A stretch of 64,000 nt of DNA. It comes from an uncultured Pseudomonas sp. Its GTDB lineage: Bacteria > Pseudomonadota > Gammaproteobacteria > Pseudomonadales > Pseudomonadaceae. The position numbers and the translations under genes were made by a program. Positions 49,796 through 58,642 of this stretch are shown one piece after another. The notes under the pieces were generated by a model, which saw only the letters and a list, made by a program, of their open reading frames with translations, ran no database searches and was not told where the DNA came from. The stretch lies in the NCBI RefSeq assembly GCF_946885955.1, contig NZ_CAMPHI010000023.1, positions 1 through 64,000 of the forward strand, given 5' to 3'. Position 1 is the first letter of the stretch. Every line of letters begins with the position of its first letter.

Positions 49796-50941
49796 TCAGC
49801 TACCGGCGCACAAGGGCGCAATCATCGGCAGCGCCCAGAATCGGCGAGTGATGGCTTCATCCGAAAACTGCTCGCGCAACCTCGCTTGCATGGCCTCAGT
49901 ACAAGCCTGGCGCTGCCCCGCATCCAGTTGCGCCATATGCAGCAAGCCCTGAGCCAGGGCGTCGTCATCCGCCAGCGGAAACAGTACGCCGACGCCTTCG
50001 ACCACTTCGCGTGCGCCGCCACAGGCGGTGGCGAGCAAGGGTACGCCGGCGGCCATGGCCTCCAGCAGGACCATGCCGAAAGGTTCGTGATCGGAACTCA
50101 AAGCGAAGACATCAAATGCTTTGAAGTAGCGCCTGGCCTCGGGTACCTGGCCGAGAAACAGCACCTGCTGGCTTACGCCGAGCTCTCTAGCCAGATCCTT
50201 CAGGTCATCCTCCAAGCGTCCGCTACCCAATATCGCCAGTACGCTGCCGGCGGGGAGCCTAGGCAGGGCGTTGGCGAAACCGCGGATCAGAGTGGCTTGA
50301 TCCTTGTCGGGGTGTAGACGTCCGACGTTGCCGACGACCCAGGCGTCGGCAGGCAAACGCAGCTCGTCGCGCGCGGCCGTGCGGCTCAGTTGGCTGGCTT
50401 GCAATTGCGCCACATCGATACGGTTATGCAATGCCTCAATGCGCTCGACCGGCCAGCCGGGCAGGCAGCGGCGGATATCGTCGCGCACCGCCTCGGACAC
50501 ACCGAGCAAACTCAAACGGCAACGAAACGCCTGGGCGAACAAACGCCGCGGCCAGCGCTGGTAGACGCTGAAGGCGTGATTGACCCCGACGATCGGCAAA
50601 GCAGTGGCCAGAGCGGCGATATACAGGGGCTTGAAGCGGTGCGCGAGGCACAGGACAAAAGGCCGCGAGCGGGCGATCGCGCGCAGGTCGCGGATCGCCC
50701 GCAGCTTCAGCCCGCGAATATCCTTGGAGCGATAATCCAGGAACAGCACCTCATCGGAGGCGCAGCCGGAGACGACCTGTGGATCAGGCGCACCCGTGAG
50801 AAAAACCGTGAGCACCTTGTAGCGGGTTCCCGCGAACAGACTGGCATATTGACGGGCACAGTCCAAAAATGGCCCGTCATAACCATGGCAAAACTGCAGC
50901 ACCCATGGTTGCTCGACGGCTGTCGTCTCAGAGCGACTCAT
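49796..50941 (-). CDS. GT4-family glycosyltransferase
   Basis: The 381-residue protein is a GT-B retaining glycosyltransferase of the GT4 type: WVLQFCHGYDGPFLDCARQY at the N-terminus, VGNVGRLHPDKDQATLIRGF at the domain link, and HEPFGMVLLEAMAAGVPLL, the E-x7-E nucleotide-sugar site. The position suggests PAO1 PA5004 (wapH), a core sugar transferase, but the donor is not readable from sequence. The ATG at 50939-50941 overlaps the carbamoyltransferase gene by 14 bases. Confidence 0.85.
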   Translation of the reverse strand: MSRSETTAVEQPWVLQFCHGYDGPFLDCARQYASLFAGTRYKVLTVFLTGAPDPQVVSGCASDEVLFLDYRSKDIRGLKLRAIRDLRAIARSRPFVLCLAHRFKPLYIAALATALPIVGVNHAFSVYQRWPRRLFAQAFRCRLSLLGVSEAVRDDIRRCLPGWPVERIEALHNRIDVAQLQASQLSRTAARDELRLPADAWVVGNVGRLHPDKDQATLIRGFANALPRLPAGSVLAILGSGRLEDDLKDLARELGVSQQVLFLGQVPEARRYFKAFDVFALSSDHEPFGMVLLEAMAAGVPLLATACGGAREVVEGVGVLFPLADDDALAQGLLHMAQLDAGQRQACTEAMQARLREQFSDEAITRRFWALPMIAPLCAGS

Positions 50942-52682
50942 ACCAATCCTTGCCGTCCTTGACCACAAGGATGTCTTCCATGATCAGGTACTGCAGGTCG
51001 GAGCCGTAGAACATGTTCAGGGCATCGGTCGGGGAGCAGATCATCGGCTCGCCACGACGGTTCAATGAGGTGTTCAGCGACACGCCGTTACCGGTGAGCT
51101 TTTCCAGTTCGAGCATCATGTCGTAGTAGCGCGGGTTGTATTCGCGCTTGAGCACCTGGGCGCGCGAAGTGCCGTCTTCGTGCACCACTTCGCTGACGCG
51201 GGTCTTCCACTCTTCATTGACTTCGAAGGTGAAGGTCATGAACGGACTTGGATGGTCGACCTTGAGCATCTGCGGGCCGACGCTATCGAGCATCGACGGG
51301 CAGAAGGGGCGCCAGCGTTCGCGGAACTTGATCTGTTCGTTGATGCGGTCGGCCACGCCCGGAATGCTCGGGCAACCGATGATCGATCGACCACCTAGGG
51401 CGCGCGGACCAAACTCCATGCGGCCCTGGAACCAGGCCACCGGATTGCCCTCGACCATGATCTTGGCGATGCGCTGCGGCATGTTGTCGATCTGTTTGAA
51501 CACCGGCTTGCTTGGGTGACGGGCACAGGCGGCGATCACGTCTTCGTTGGAATAGGACGGGCCGAGGTAGACGTGCTCCATCTTCTCCACCGGCACACCG
51601 CGCTGGTGCGACACATAGGCCGCGGCACCGACCGCGGTGCCGGCATCGCCGGAAGCGGGCTGGACGAACAACTCCTTCACATCGTCGCGGGCGATGATCT
51701 TCTGGTTCAGCTTGACGTTCAGCGCGCAGCCGCCGGCGAAGGCAATCTTGCCGGTCTCGCGGATGATGTCGCCCAGATAGTGCTCCATCATTTGCAGCGC
51801 CAGCTTCTCGAATAGAGCCTGCATGCTCGCGGCATAGTGAATGTAGGGATCGTCGGCGATATCGCCGACGCGCTTGGGCCCCAGCCACTCGATCAACTTC
51901 TTCGAGAAGTAGAAACCCTTACCGTTTTCTTTGTAACGACGCAGGCCGATGACGTTGGCGTACTCGGTGTTGATGATCAGCTCGCCATTTTCGAATTTGG
52001 CCAAACGCGAGAAATCGTACTTGCTGGCATCGCCATAGGGCGCCATGCCCATGACCTTGAATTCGCCGTCGAGCATCTCGAAACCGAGGAATTCGGTGAT
52101 CGCGCCATACAGGCCGCCGAGGGAATCAGGGTCGAAGAATTCCTTGATCTTATGGATCTTGCCATTCTCGCCGTAACCGAAGAAGGTGGTGGCGTATTCA
52201 CCCTTGCCGTCGATGCCGAGGATTGCGGTCTTCTCTTTGAAACCGGAGCAGTGATACGCACTGGAGGCGTGGGCCAGGTGATGCTCGACCGGCTCGATCT
52301 TGATTTTCTTCGGGTCGAAGCCAAGCTGCTCCAGGCACCAGACGATTTTGTTGCGGTAGCGCTTGTAGCGGCGGTTGCCCATCAGGATCGCATCGAGGGC
52401 GCGGTCCGGGGCGTACCAATAGCGCTTGGCGTACTTCCAGCGCGCTTCGCCGAACAGGCTGATCGGCGCGAAGGGAATGGCCACCACATCGACGTCGGAT
52501 GGCTTGATCCCGGCCTGCTCCAGGCAGAATTTAGCCGATTCGTAGGGCATGCGGTTCTTCGCGTGCTTGTCGCGCACAAAGCGCTCTTCTTCAGCGGCCG
52601 CGATCAACTTGCCGTCGATATACAGGGCGGCGGAAGGATCGTGACTAAGGGCGCCGGACAGGCCGAGAATGGTCAATGCCAC
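50928..52682 (-). CDS. wapO: LPS core carbamoyltransferase
   Basis: This 584-residue protein is a carbamoyltransferase of the NodU/TobZ family. It has LGLSGALSHDPSAALYIDG at the start, EHHLAHASSAYHCSGF with the metal-binding histidines, and a C-terminal YrdC-like half with MEFGPRALGGRSIIG. In P. aeruginosa a carbamoyl group decorates heptose II of the inner core, and the gene at this position (PA5005) is the proposed enzyme. The gene is co-directional with and between the GT4 gene and the two-domain kinase gene. Confidence 0.9.
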   Translation of the reverse strand: MALTILGLSGALSHDPSAALYIDGKLIAAAEEERFVRDKHAKNRMPYESAKFCLEQAGIKPSDVDVVAIPFAPISLFGEARWKYAKRYWYAPDRALDAILMGNRRYKRYRNKIVWCLEQLGFDPKKIKIEPVEHHLAHASSAYHCSGFKEKTAILGIDGKGEYATTFFGYGENGKIHKIKEFFDPDSLGGLYGAITEFLGFEMLDGEFKVMGMAPYGDASKYDFSRLAKFENGELIINTEYANVIGLRRYKENGKGFYFSKKLIEWLGPKRVGDIADDPYIHYAASMQALFEKLALQMMEHYLGDIIRETGKIAFAGGCALNVKLNQKIIARDDVKELFVQPASGDAGTAVGAAAYVSHQRGVPVEKMEHVYLGPSYSNEDVIAACARHPSKPVFKQIDNMPQRIAKIMVEGNPVAWFQGRMEFGPRALGGRSIIGCPSIPGVADRINEQIKFRERWRPFCPSMLDSVGPQMLKVDHPSPFMTFTFEVNEEWKTRVSEVVHEDGTSRAQVLKREYNPRYYDMMLELEKLTGNGVSLNTSLNRRGEPMICSPTDALNMFYGSDLQYLIMEDILVVKDGKDWYESL

Positions 52683-52693
52683 TGGTTTTGCCT

Positions 52694-54163
52694 CTATTTC
52701 GAGCAGATGCCTGGCACCTGCGGTATGCGTTGGTCGAGCAGCTTGAACAGCGCGGAATCGGCTGGCCAGTTGCGTAAAAAGCGTGCGCGGTCGCGGGCGT
52801 AGGCCTTGGCGAAACTGCGTTCGTTATGGTGCTGCTGCATGGCATCGAGGTCGATCAGCGACCAGCGCGCCAACTGTTCATCCCAGAGCAGGTTGTAGCC
52901 CTTGAAATCACCGTGGCTGATGCGCTCGCGCAGCAAGGCGGCGAACAGGCGATCTAGAGCCAACAGGTCGGATTCCGGCGGCAAAGCCTGCCCTTCTTGA
53001 GCCAAGTAGGGCTGAAAGCGCGCGATTATATCCTGACCGCCGCAATATTCGGTAATCAGGTAGGCACGCCCGCGCAACCAACAGCAACGCCGCTCCAGCA
53101 CCGCTAGCGGCCGCGGCGTGGAGATGCCGAGCAGTTGCAGGCGATGGCCTTCGACCCAGCTATGCCAGGCGCGACTCGGCCGCCAGAAACGCTTGAGCCA
53201 GTGCGCCAGATGTTTGATGTTGTAGCGTTTACTCACCAATACGCGGCCGCCCAATTCGACCCGCGCCACGGTGGCGGAGCCGCCGGTCTTGTAGATGTGC
53301 CCCTGCTCGGTAAGCAGATCGAGATTGTTCAACAGCGGCTCCAGACTTTTTGCGTCTTCGCGGCGCACGATGCGCAGGCCGAATGCCCCGACCCTGGCGG
53401 AAAACAAGCTGCAATCGCGGCCGAGTTTCTTCTTATAGTCGCGCCAACGCCAACGCCGGACCTTGGCGACCTCCCGAAGCAAGGCCTCAAGCGGCAGCGC
53501 ATGCTCGCCATTGGCCAGCAGGTAATGCACCAGCAGCTCTTCGGTATAGGGCTCGAGCTCGGCCGGCAATTGGGCAAAGAACACCCCGAGATTCTCCAGC
53601 ACCTTGTCCCGCGACAGAGGCTGGCCGGGCACCTCGGCGCGCACCCCGCCGCCATCGATGATAAATAGCCGGCCGTCGTGCCGAAGCAGGTTGTCCAGGT
53701 GCAGATCGGCCTGCCACAGGCCCTTGCCGTGCAACTCTCCGATCAAGCTCAAGGCCTCGCCGAGCACCGACTGCTGGCCGTCGGACAGCGGCGCTTGAAG
53801 TTCGACCGCGCGCCAGGCATCCCATAGGTTTTCGGCACCGTCAAGGTAATCGAACAACAACCAGCCGCCCTCGCCTTCACGCAAGCCGTCGGCCAGCAGC
53901 GCCGGGGTATTCAAGCCCTGTTCGGCCAGCCAGCGCGCGCCTTGCAGTTCGCGCTGAAAATGCCGCGCGGCGTTGCCGCCCACGACTAACTTGGCCAACA
54001 CCTTGCGTCCACGCCACTCGGCCAGGCCGACATAGCGCTGCCCCGGCAGCACTCGCAACAACTGTTCAAGCTGCAAGGTCGCCGGACCAGCGGCATCCGC
54101 CAGCTCGATCGACAACGGCAGCACGGGGTTACGCCCGGCCCGGCTCAGTTCGGGCAGATTCAC
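52694..54163 (-). CDS. Two-domain LPS kinase-like protein
   Basis: The 489-residue protein holds two kinase-fold units in a row. The first (about 30-240) has QADLHLDNLL with D153 and the metal motif FIIDGGG. The second (about 290-489) has SHGDFKGYNLL with D419 and LIDLDAMQ. Each has its own lysine strand (KVLAKL and VLVSKRY). All the catalytic residues are therefore kept in both. The GTG start at 54161-54163 overlaps the preceding stop (GTGA), and AAGGAGG stands seven bases upstream. It matches PAO1 PA5006 by position. Confidence 0.82.
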   Translation of the reverse strand: MNLPELSRAGRNPVLPLSIELADAAGPATLQLEQLLRVLPGQRYVGLAEWRGRKVLAKLVVGGNAARHFQRELQGARWLAEQGLNTPALLADGLREGEGGWLLFDYLDGAENLWDAWRAVELQAPLSDGQQSVLGEALSLIGELHGKGLWQADLHLDNLLRHDGRLFIIDGGGVRAEVPGQPLSRDKVLENLGVFFAQLPAELEPYTEELLVHYLLANGEHALPLEALLREVAKVRRWRWRDYKKKLGRDCSLFSARVGAFGLRIVRREDAKSLEPLLNNLDLLTEQGHIYKTGGSATVARVELGGRVLVSKRYNIKHLAHWLKRFWRPSRAWHSWVEGHRLQLLGISTPRPLAVLERRCCWLRGRAYLITEYCGGQDIIARFQPYLAQEGQALPPESDLLALDRLFAALLRERISHGDFKGYNLLWDEQLARWSLIDLDAMQQHHNERSFAKAYARDRARFLRNWPADSALFKLLDQRIPQVPGICSK

Positions 54164-54906
54164 CGGCGCGCCTCCTTGTTGCTGCGCCGCGCTCCCAGAC
54201 GACGAATCCAATGACCGACGTCAGCGCCCGCGGGCAGATACAGGCTCAACAACTGACGCACCTCAGCATCGCTCCAGACATTGGCGCGACGCAGCAAGGG
54301 CTCCAGATCCTTGATCCTGTCGCGCTCGCCGAACAACAGCGGGCGGGTCTTTTCCAGGTCGATCAGTTGCGCCTGAAACACCCCATCGCTCTGCTTGAGA
54401 AAAATATGCTTGGGATAAAAGCAACCGTGCACCTGCCCGGCTGCATGCAGCCCTCGGGCAAGCTCGGCACAAGCGCGCAGAATGCCCTGACGCTCGGTTT
54501 CGGGCCGCGCCTGCCAGGCGGGCAGCAGGCTGTCCAGGTCGCACCAACCGTCGAGCGCCCGCGTGAGCAGAATCGCACGGCGCTCACCCGCTACCCGCCG
54601 TTCGGCAAAAAAGGCTGCCTGTAACGCCGGGATACCCAGCGCCTGGTAGCGCCTGATATTGCGGAATTCGCGGGCGAAGGTCGGCTCGCCGAAGGGGTGC
54701 AGCAAACCACGGGTACGGTGATTGCTCTGCCGCTTCAGGTAGTAGGCGGCTTCACCCAGATCCAGCCGATAGACACTGCTCCAACCGCCGCGCTCGGTAT
54801 TGGGCTCATCCACCGCCTCCAGCTGCAGCGCCCAGAGCGCATCGAAGCTGGCCAGAGCGTTTTTCTCCAGCAGGTCGCGGTCCTGCGCCGCTATGAAGTC
54901 CGTCAT
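54160..54906 (-). CDS. wapQ: WapQ-like LPS kinase-fold protein
   Basis: This 248-residue protein has the LPS kinase fold with a loop reading VHGCFYPKHIFL: H160-G161-C162, that is, Cys in place of the catalytic Asp of WaaP. The metal-site motif LIDLEKTR is intact. PAO1 WapQ (PA5007) has the same place in the cluster. Its role in the core is not settled. The ATG at 54906 overlaps the preceding gene by four bases (ATGA), and its stop overlaps the next start. Confidence 0.82.
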   Translation of the reverse strand: MTDFIAAQDRDLLEKNALASFDALWALQLEAVDEPNTERGGWSSVYRLDLGEAAYYLKRQSNHRTRGLLHPFGEPTFAREFRNIRRYQALGIPALQAAFFAERRVAGERRAILLTRALDGWCDLDSLLPAWQARPETERQGILRACAELARGLHAAGQVHGCFYPKHIFLKQSDGVFQAQLIDLEKTRPLLFGERDRIKDLEPLLRRANVWSDAEVRQLLSLYLPAGADVGHWIRRLGARRSNKEARR

Positions 54907-55637
54907 TCCCTACCCTCGAAAAAGCCGGTGATTTGCCGGATCTGCTCTTTATCGCGGCTCTGCAAACGCGCGCAATCACGGTACTGCAGGTAAAAACGCA
55001 AACGCTGGCTACGCGACAGCTTGTACTTGGCGATCTTGTCCAGACAGGCCAGATCCTTGATCACCCGATAGTGCAAAAGCGGCCCCCACCAGAAGGCACC
55101 GGTCGGACAATCGATAAAGAATAACTCGGCGTGCTCATTGACCAGCAGGTTGCGCCATTTCAAATCGTTGTGGGTGAAGTGATGGTCGTGCAGAGTGCGC
55201 GTGGCGCGGGCCAATTGGCGACTGACGCCATCCACCCAGCGCGGGTCATGCAAGCGCACATCGTCGCGCTTGGCCAGCAGCGCCAAATCTTCGGTAGCGG
55301 CCAATTCGCGGGTAATCAATGCGCCGCGGACGAACCGTCCCCACTGGCGCTCCAGCCCATAGGCAACCACGTTCGCCGTCGGCACGCCCCACTTGGCGAA
55401 ATTCTTCAGATTCTGCCATTCGGCCTTGACCCTTGGCCGCCCCAGATAACGCCGCAGCCCCTTGCCGGCGCCCCAGTAACGCTTGACGTAGTAGCGCACA
55501 CCATCACGCTCGAGACGGATCACTTCGGACAGCGGGTCTCTGGTCAGGCGCTGGCCTTGCAGAGCGAATACCGCCTCCAGACTGCCGAAATCGGCGGACA
55601 GCGCCTGGTACTCGTGGTCGAGTCTCCAGCCAGCCAT
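54903..55637 (-). CDS. wapP: WapP-like LPS core kinase
   Basis: The 244-residue protein is an LPS kinase with an intact catalytic loop, THNDLKWRNLL (D158), and metal motif FFIDCPTGAF. The glycine strand includes VRYYVKRYWGAGKG. PAO1 WapP (PA5008) is a proposed heptose kinase of the inner core. Its start shares one base with the waaP stop (TGATG). Confidence 0.88.
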   Translation of the reverse strand: MAGWRLDHEYQALSADFGSLEAVFALQGQRLTRDPLSEVIRLERDGVRYYVKRYWGAGKGLRRYLGRPRVKAEWQNLKNFAKWGVPTANVVAYGLERQWGRFVRGALITRELAATEDLALLAKRDDVRLHDPRWVDGVSRQLARATRTLHDHHFTHNDLKWRNLLVNEHAELFFIDCPTGAFWWGPLLHYRVIKDLACLDKIAKYKLSRSQRLRFYLQYRDCARLQSRDKEQIRQITGFFEGRE

Positions 55638-56458
55638 CAGAGCGCCCCGCCATAACGTTGCTTGCGCGCGTACAGTTTGTCCGCCTTGCGCTGCAGCCAG
55701 GCGAGTGAGGACGCCTCGTCGCGCAGGGTCTGGCGTAGCGATTGCCGGCCCTTCAATTCGGCAAAGTAATCGCGCAGAAAGCGCAGCTTGTCGCGCCGGG
55801 TCAGATCGATATCGAGTATCGAGTAATACAGCGCCGCCAGATCCTTGTTGCGCCAGCGCAGAGGCACAGCAACGCGGCTCTGGGCGCGGTGCAGGTCGAT
55901 CAGCGACAAGCGAAAGCTCTCGGCTGTCACGGGCTTATCGGTATGCAGCAGGAAGTGGCAGATATAACAGTCGCGGTGATTGACCCCGGCGCGGTGCATG
56001 CGTCCGGTCATGCGCGCCACTTCGCCGATCAGGGCGTGCTTGAGTGCAACTGGCGGCGGCGTGCGCGGCCAATCCATGCAGAAATCTTCCAGGCTGATGG
56101 TCGGCGCCAATTCCTCGGTGACGATAAAGGAATGCTGCGCCGCCGGGTTGCTGCCGCGCTCGCCATAGGCCACCGCGGTCATGGTCGATACGCCGACCTC
56201 GTGCAGACGGCCAATTGCCTGCCATTCCTGGCGCGCACCCAGCACCGGCAATTTGGCGGTGAGCAGGTTCTTGATGATTTCGCCCCAGCCGATACCGCGG
56301 TGGATCTTGACGAAATAGCCGCGCCCGGCGACTTCGGTGCGTAGCGTGCGGCGGCCTTCCAGCTCGCGATAGACCTGGCCTTGCAGGGCCTCGACCGCGG
56401 CAAAGGCATCGCGCCCGGCCCACAGGGTTTTAAAGGGTTCCGCCAGCACCAGCTTCAT
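55637..56458 (-). CDS. waaP: LPS core heptose I kinase WaaP (RfaP)
   Basis: WaaP phosphorylates heptose I of the inner core, a step essential for viability in P. aeruginosa. The 273-residue product starts at ATG 56456-56458 and has YFVKIHRGIGWGEI, then VNHRDCYICHFLL with the catalytic D163, and LIDLHRAQ. The open frame extends to 56671 but that part lies inside waaG. The ATG overlaps the waaG stop by four bases. Confidence 0.95.
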   Translation of the reverse strand: MKLVLAEPFKTLWAGRDAFAAVEALQGQVYRELEGRRTLRTEVAGRGYFVKIHRGIGWGEIIKNLLTAKLPVLGARQEWQAIGRLHEVGVSTMTAVAYGERGSNPAAQHSFIVTEELAPTISLEDFCMDWPRTPPPVALKHALIGEVARMTGRMHRAGVNHRDCYICHFLLHTDKPVTAESFRLSLIDLHRAQSRVAVPLRWRNKDLAALYYSILDIDLTRRDKLRFLRDYFAELKGRQSLRQTLRDEASSLAWLQRKADKLYARKQRYGGAL

Positions 56459-57576
56459 GTACGCGTCGCCAGGATAATGTCGGCCGCGTGCTGCGGCATG
56501 GAATAGAGGTCGGCGCAGTCGGCATAGGCCAAACCGTTGCGCCCCCAGAACGCACGACGCTGGTCGTCGGCGAGCATTTCGGCGAGCACCTGATTGAGCT
56601 GCTCTTGGGCGAACGGGCTGGGTAGCACCCTTCCGGCGTCCGCATCGGCGATGTAATGGGCGTAGCCGCAAACATCGGTGACCAGCACCGGCAGCCCCGC
56701 CACCACGGCTTCCAGCAGCACGGTGCCGGTATTTTCGTTATAGGCGGGGTGAATCAGTAGATCGGCGCCGAGGAGGAAGCGCGGAATATCGTTGCGACCT
56801 TTGAGTATCTGTACCTGCTCGGAGATCCCCAGCGTCTTGGCCTGCAGCTGGAAGGCGCGCGGGTCGTCCTGGCCGATGGCGATCAGCCGGCTGCGCTTCT
56901 TCAACTCGCGCGGCAGCGCGGCCAAGGCTTTCAGGCTGCGATCCAGCCCTTTGGTCTTGAAGCCCGAGCCAATCTGCACCAGCAGCAGATCGTCATCCGC
57001 CAAATTGAATTCGCGGCGGAACTCGGCGCGGATCTGCGCGGCATTGGCCGGTGCGCGACGATCCTGGGCGATGCCCGGCGGCAGCAGATGAAAACGCTGC
57101 CGCGGGGTGTGGTAATGCTTGATGAACAACGGTTGCTGCACTTCGGAAATCATCAGGATTTCGGTCTTGGCGTCCGCGGCGAACACTGCGCGCTCATAGT
57201 CGGCGAAGTGCTTGTAGCGCCCCCAGCGACGGTAGATCGGGTTGCGCAGGGTCTGCGCCTTGTCCTCGAAGCAGCCGTCGGCGGCGTAATAGACATCCAG
57301 CCCCGGCATCTTGTTGAAGCCCACCACCCGATCCACCGGGCGTTTGGCCAGGTCGACGGCGATCCAGGCGCTGAGTTTCTCGTTACGCTTGTGATTGAAC
57401 AGCGCCTTGACCGGCACCACCACGACCTCGAAGCCAGCCGGCACCTCGCCCTCCCAGATCGGCGTATACACGCGAATCGCATGGCCGCGCGCCTGGCACT
57501 CCAGGGCGATGCGCATGAAGTCGCGCTGCAAACCGCCATAGGGGAAATACTTGTAGAGGATAAAAGCCAGCTGCAT
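56455..57576 (-). CDS. waaG: LPS core glycosyltransferase WaaG
   Basis: WaaG is a GT4 transferase that adds the first outer-core hexose (GalN in P. aeruginosa) to heptose II. The 373-residue product starts FILYKYFPYGGLQRDFMR, a hallmark of WaaG. Later it has VQIGSGFKTKGLDRSLKALA and the donor site NENTGTVLLEAVVAGLPVLV. It is 61 bases from waaC, the only gap above a few bases in this part of the cluster. Confidence 0.95.
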   Translation of the reverse strand: MQLAFILYKYFPYGGLQRDFMRIALECQARGHAIRVYTPIWEGEVPAGFEVVVVPVKALFNHKRNEKLSAWIAVDLAKRPVDRVVGFNKMPGLDVYYAADGCFEDKAQTLRNPIYRRWGRYKHFADYERAVFAADAKTEILMISEVQQPLFIKHYHTPRQRFHLLPPGIAQDRRAPANAAQIRAEFRREFNLADDDLLLVQIGSGFKTKGLDRSLKALAALPRELKKRSRLIAIGQDDPRAFQLQAKTLGISEQVQILKGRNDIPRFLLGADLLIHPAYNENTGTVLLEAVVAGLPVLVTDVCGYAHYIADADAGRVLPSPFAQEQLNQVLAEMLADDQRRAFWGRNGLAYADCADLYSMPQHAADIILATRT

Positions 57577-57637
57577 CAGACGCGCCCTTCAATCGTGTAG
57601 CCCGGACGAAACCCGGGGAAAATTCTCGGCAGCGGCA

Positions 57638-58642
57638 TCAAACGGCTTCCTCGGCCAGCAACAAGGCCTCCAGCTCGGTGGCCACCCGCTGGGTCGTCAG
57701 GGTATCGAAGCAGGGCTTGTGGCGGTCGCCCGAGCCGGCATCCGGGCCGGTGGCGCACAGGTGAATCTGCGAGCGGCCGTACGCCCCGACCCGGCCCGGC
57801 CGGGTCGGACCATAAAGCGAAATGCTCGGCACATCCAGCGCTGCGGCCAGGTGGCCCAGGCCGGTATCCACCGCCACACAAGCGCTGGCCCCGGCGATCA
57901 CCTTGGCCACGCCGGCCAGATTCAGCTTCGGCAGCACCGCAACGTTAGCCAGACCAGTGGCCAGGCGCTCGGCGCGCGCATGCTCGTCGGCATTGCCCCA
58001 GGGCAAACGAATGGCCCAGCCCTGGGCGCTCATGTGCTCGGCCAACTCGCGCCAATTGGCTTCCGGCCAATGCTTGCTCGGCCAGGTGGTGCCATGCAAA
58101 AACAACAGGTAGGGCTGGGTCACAGCGCCGGCCAGTTGTGCACGGTTCAGGCCGTAGTCGCCGACATCCTGCGGCACGGGATAGCCCAGAGCCTCGGCAA
58201 ACAGCTGACGCACACGTTCGAGGGCGTGCTGTTCGCGCGGCACCGCATAGCGTCGATCATAGAAACGGCTGGCAATGGGTTCGCGCGCTGAACTGCCGTC
58301 CAGGCCAGCGACCGGCGCCTTGTTGACGTAGCGGGTCAACCAGGCGCTTTTCAGCAACCCCTGGGCATCGATCACCAGGTCGTAGCGGCTTTCATTCAAG
58401 CGCTGTTTAAAGCGCGCCCATTCGCCGTTTTTGAGGGTCTGCCAGAGGTGCTTGCGCCAACGGCGGATCGCCACCGGAATCACTTGGGCGACGGCCGGGT
58501 GCCAGGCGGGAATTTCGGCGAAGCCTTCTTCCACCACCCAATCGAACTGGATGCCGGGTATCGCGCGCGCGGCATCGGTCAACGCTGGAAGCGTATGGAT
58601 GACGTCGCCGAGCGAGGAAGTCTTGACCAGTAGAACCCGCAC
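57638..58642 (-). CDS. waaC: Heptosyltransferase I WaaC
   Basis: WaaC adds the first heptose to Kdo. This GT9 protein of 334 residues starts at a GTG (58640-58642) as VRVLLVKTSSLGDVIHTLPA, the invariant heptosyltransferase start. It carries LFLHGTTWPSKHWPE and VAVDTGLGHLAAAL for the ADP-heptose site. The stop of waaF and the start share one base (TAGTG). An open frame continues upstream to 59056 inside waaF, which is a shadow. Confidence 0.95.
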   Translation of the reverse strand: MRVLLVKTSSLGDVIHTLPALTDAARAIPGIQFDWVVEEGFAEIPAWHPAVAQVIPVAIRRWRKHLWQTLKNGEWARFKQRLNESRYDLVIDAQGLLKSAWLTRYVNKAPVAGLDGSSAREPIASRFYDRRYAVPREQHALERVRQLFAEALGYPVPQDVGDYGLNRAQLAGAVTQPYLLFLHGTTWPSKHWPEANWRELAEHMSAQGWAIRLPWGNADEHARAERLATGLANVAVLPKLNLAGVAKVIAGASACVAVDTGLGHLAAALDVPSISLYGPTRPGRVGAYGRSQIHLCATGPDAGSGDRHKPCFDTLTTQRVATELEALLLAEEAV

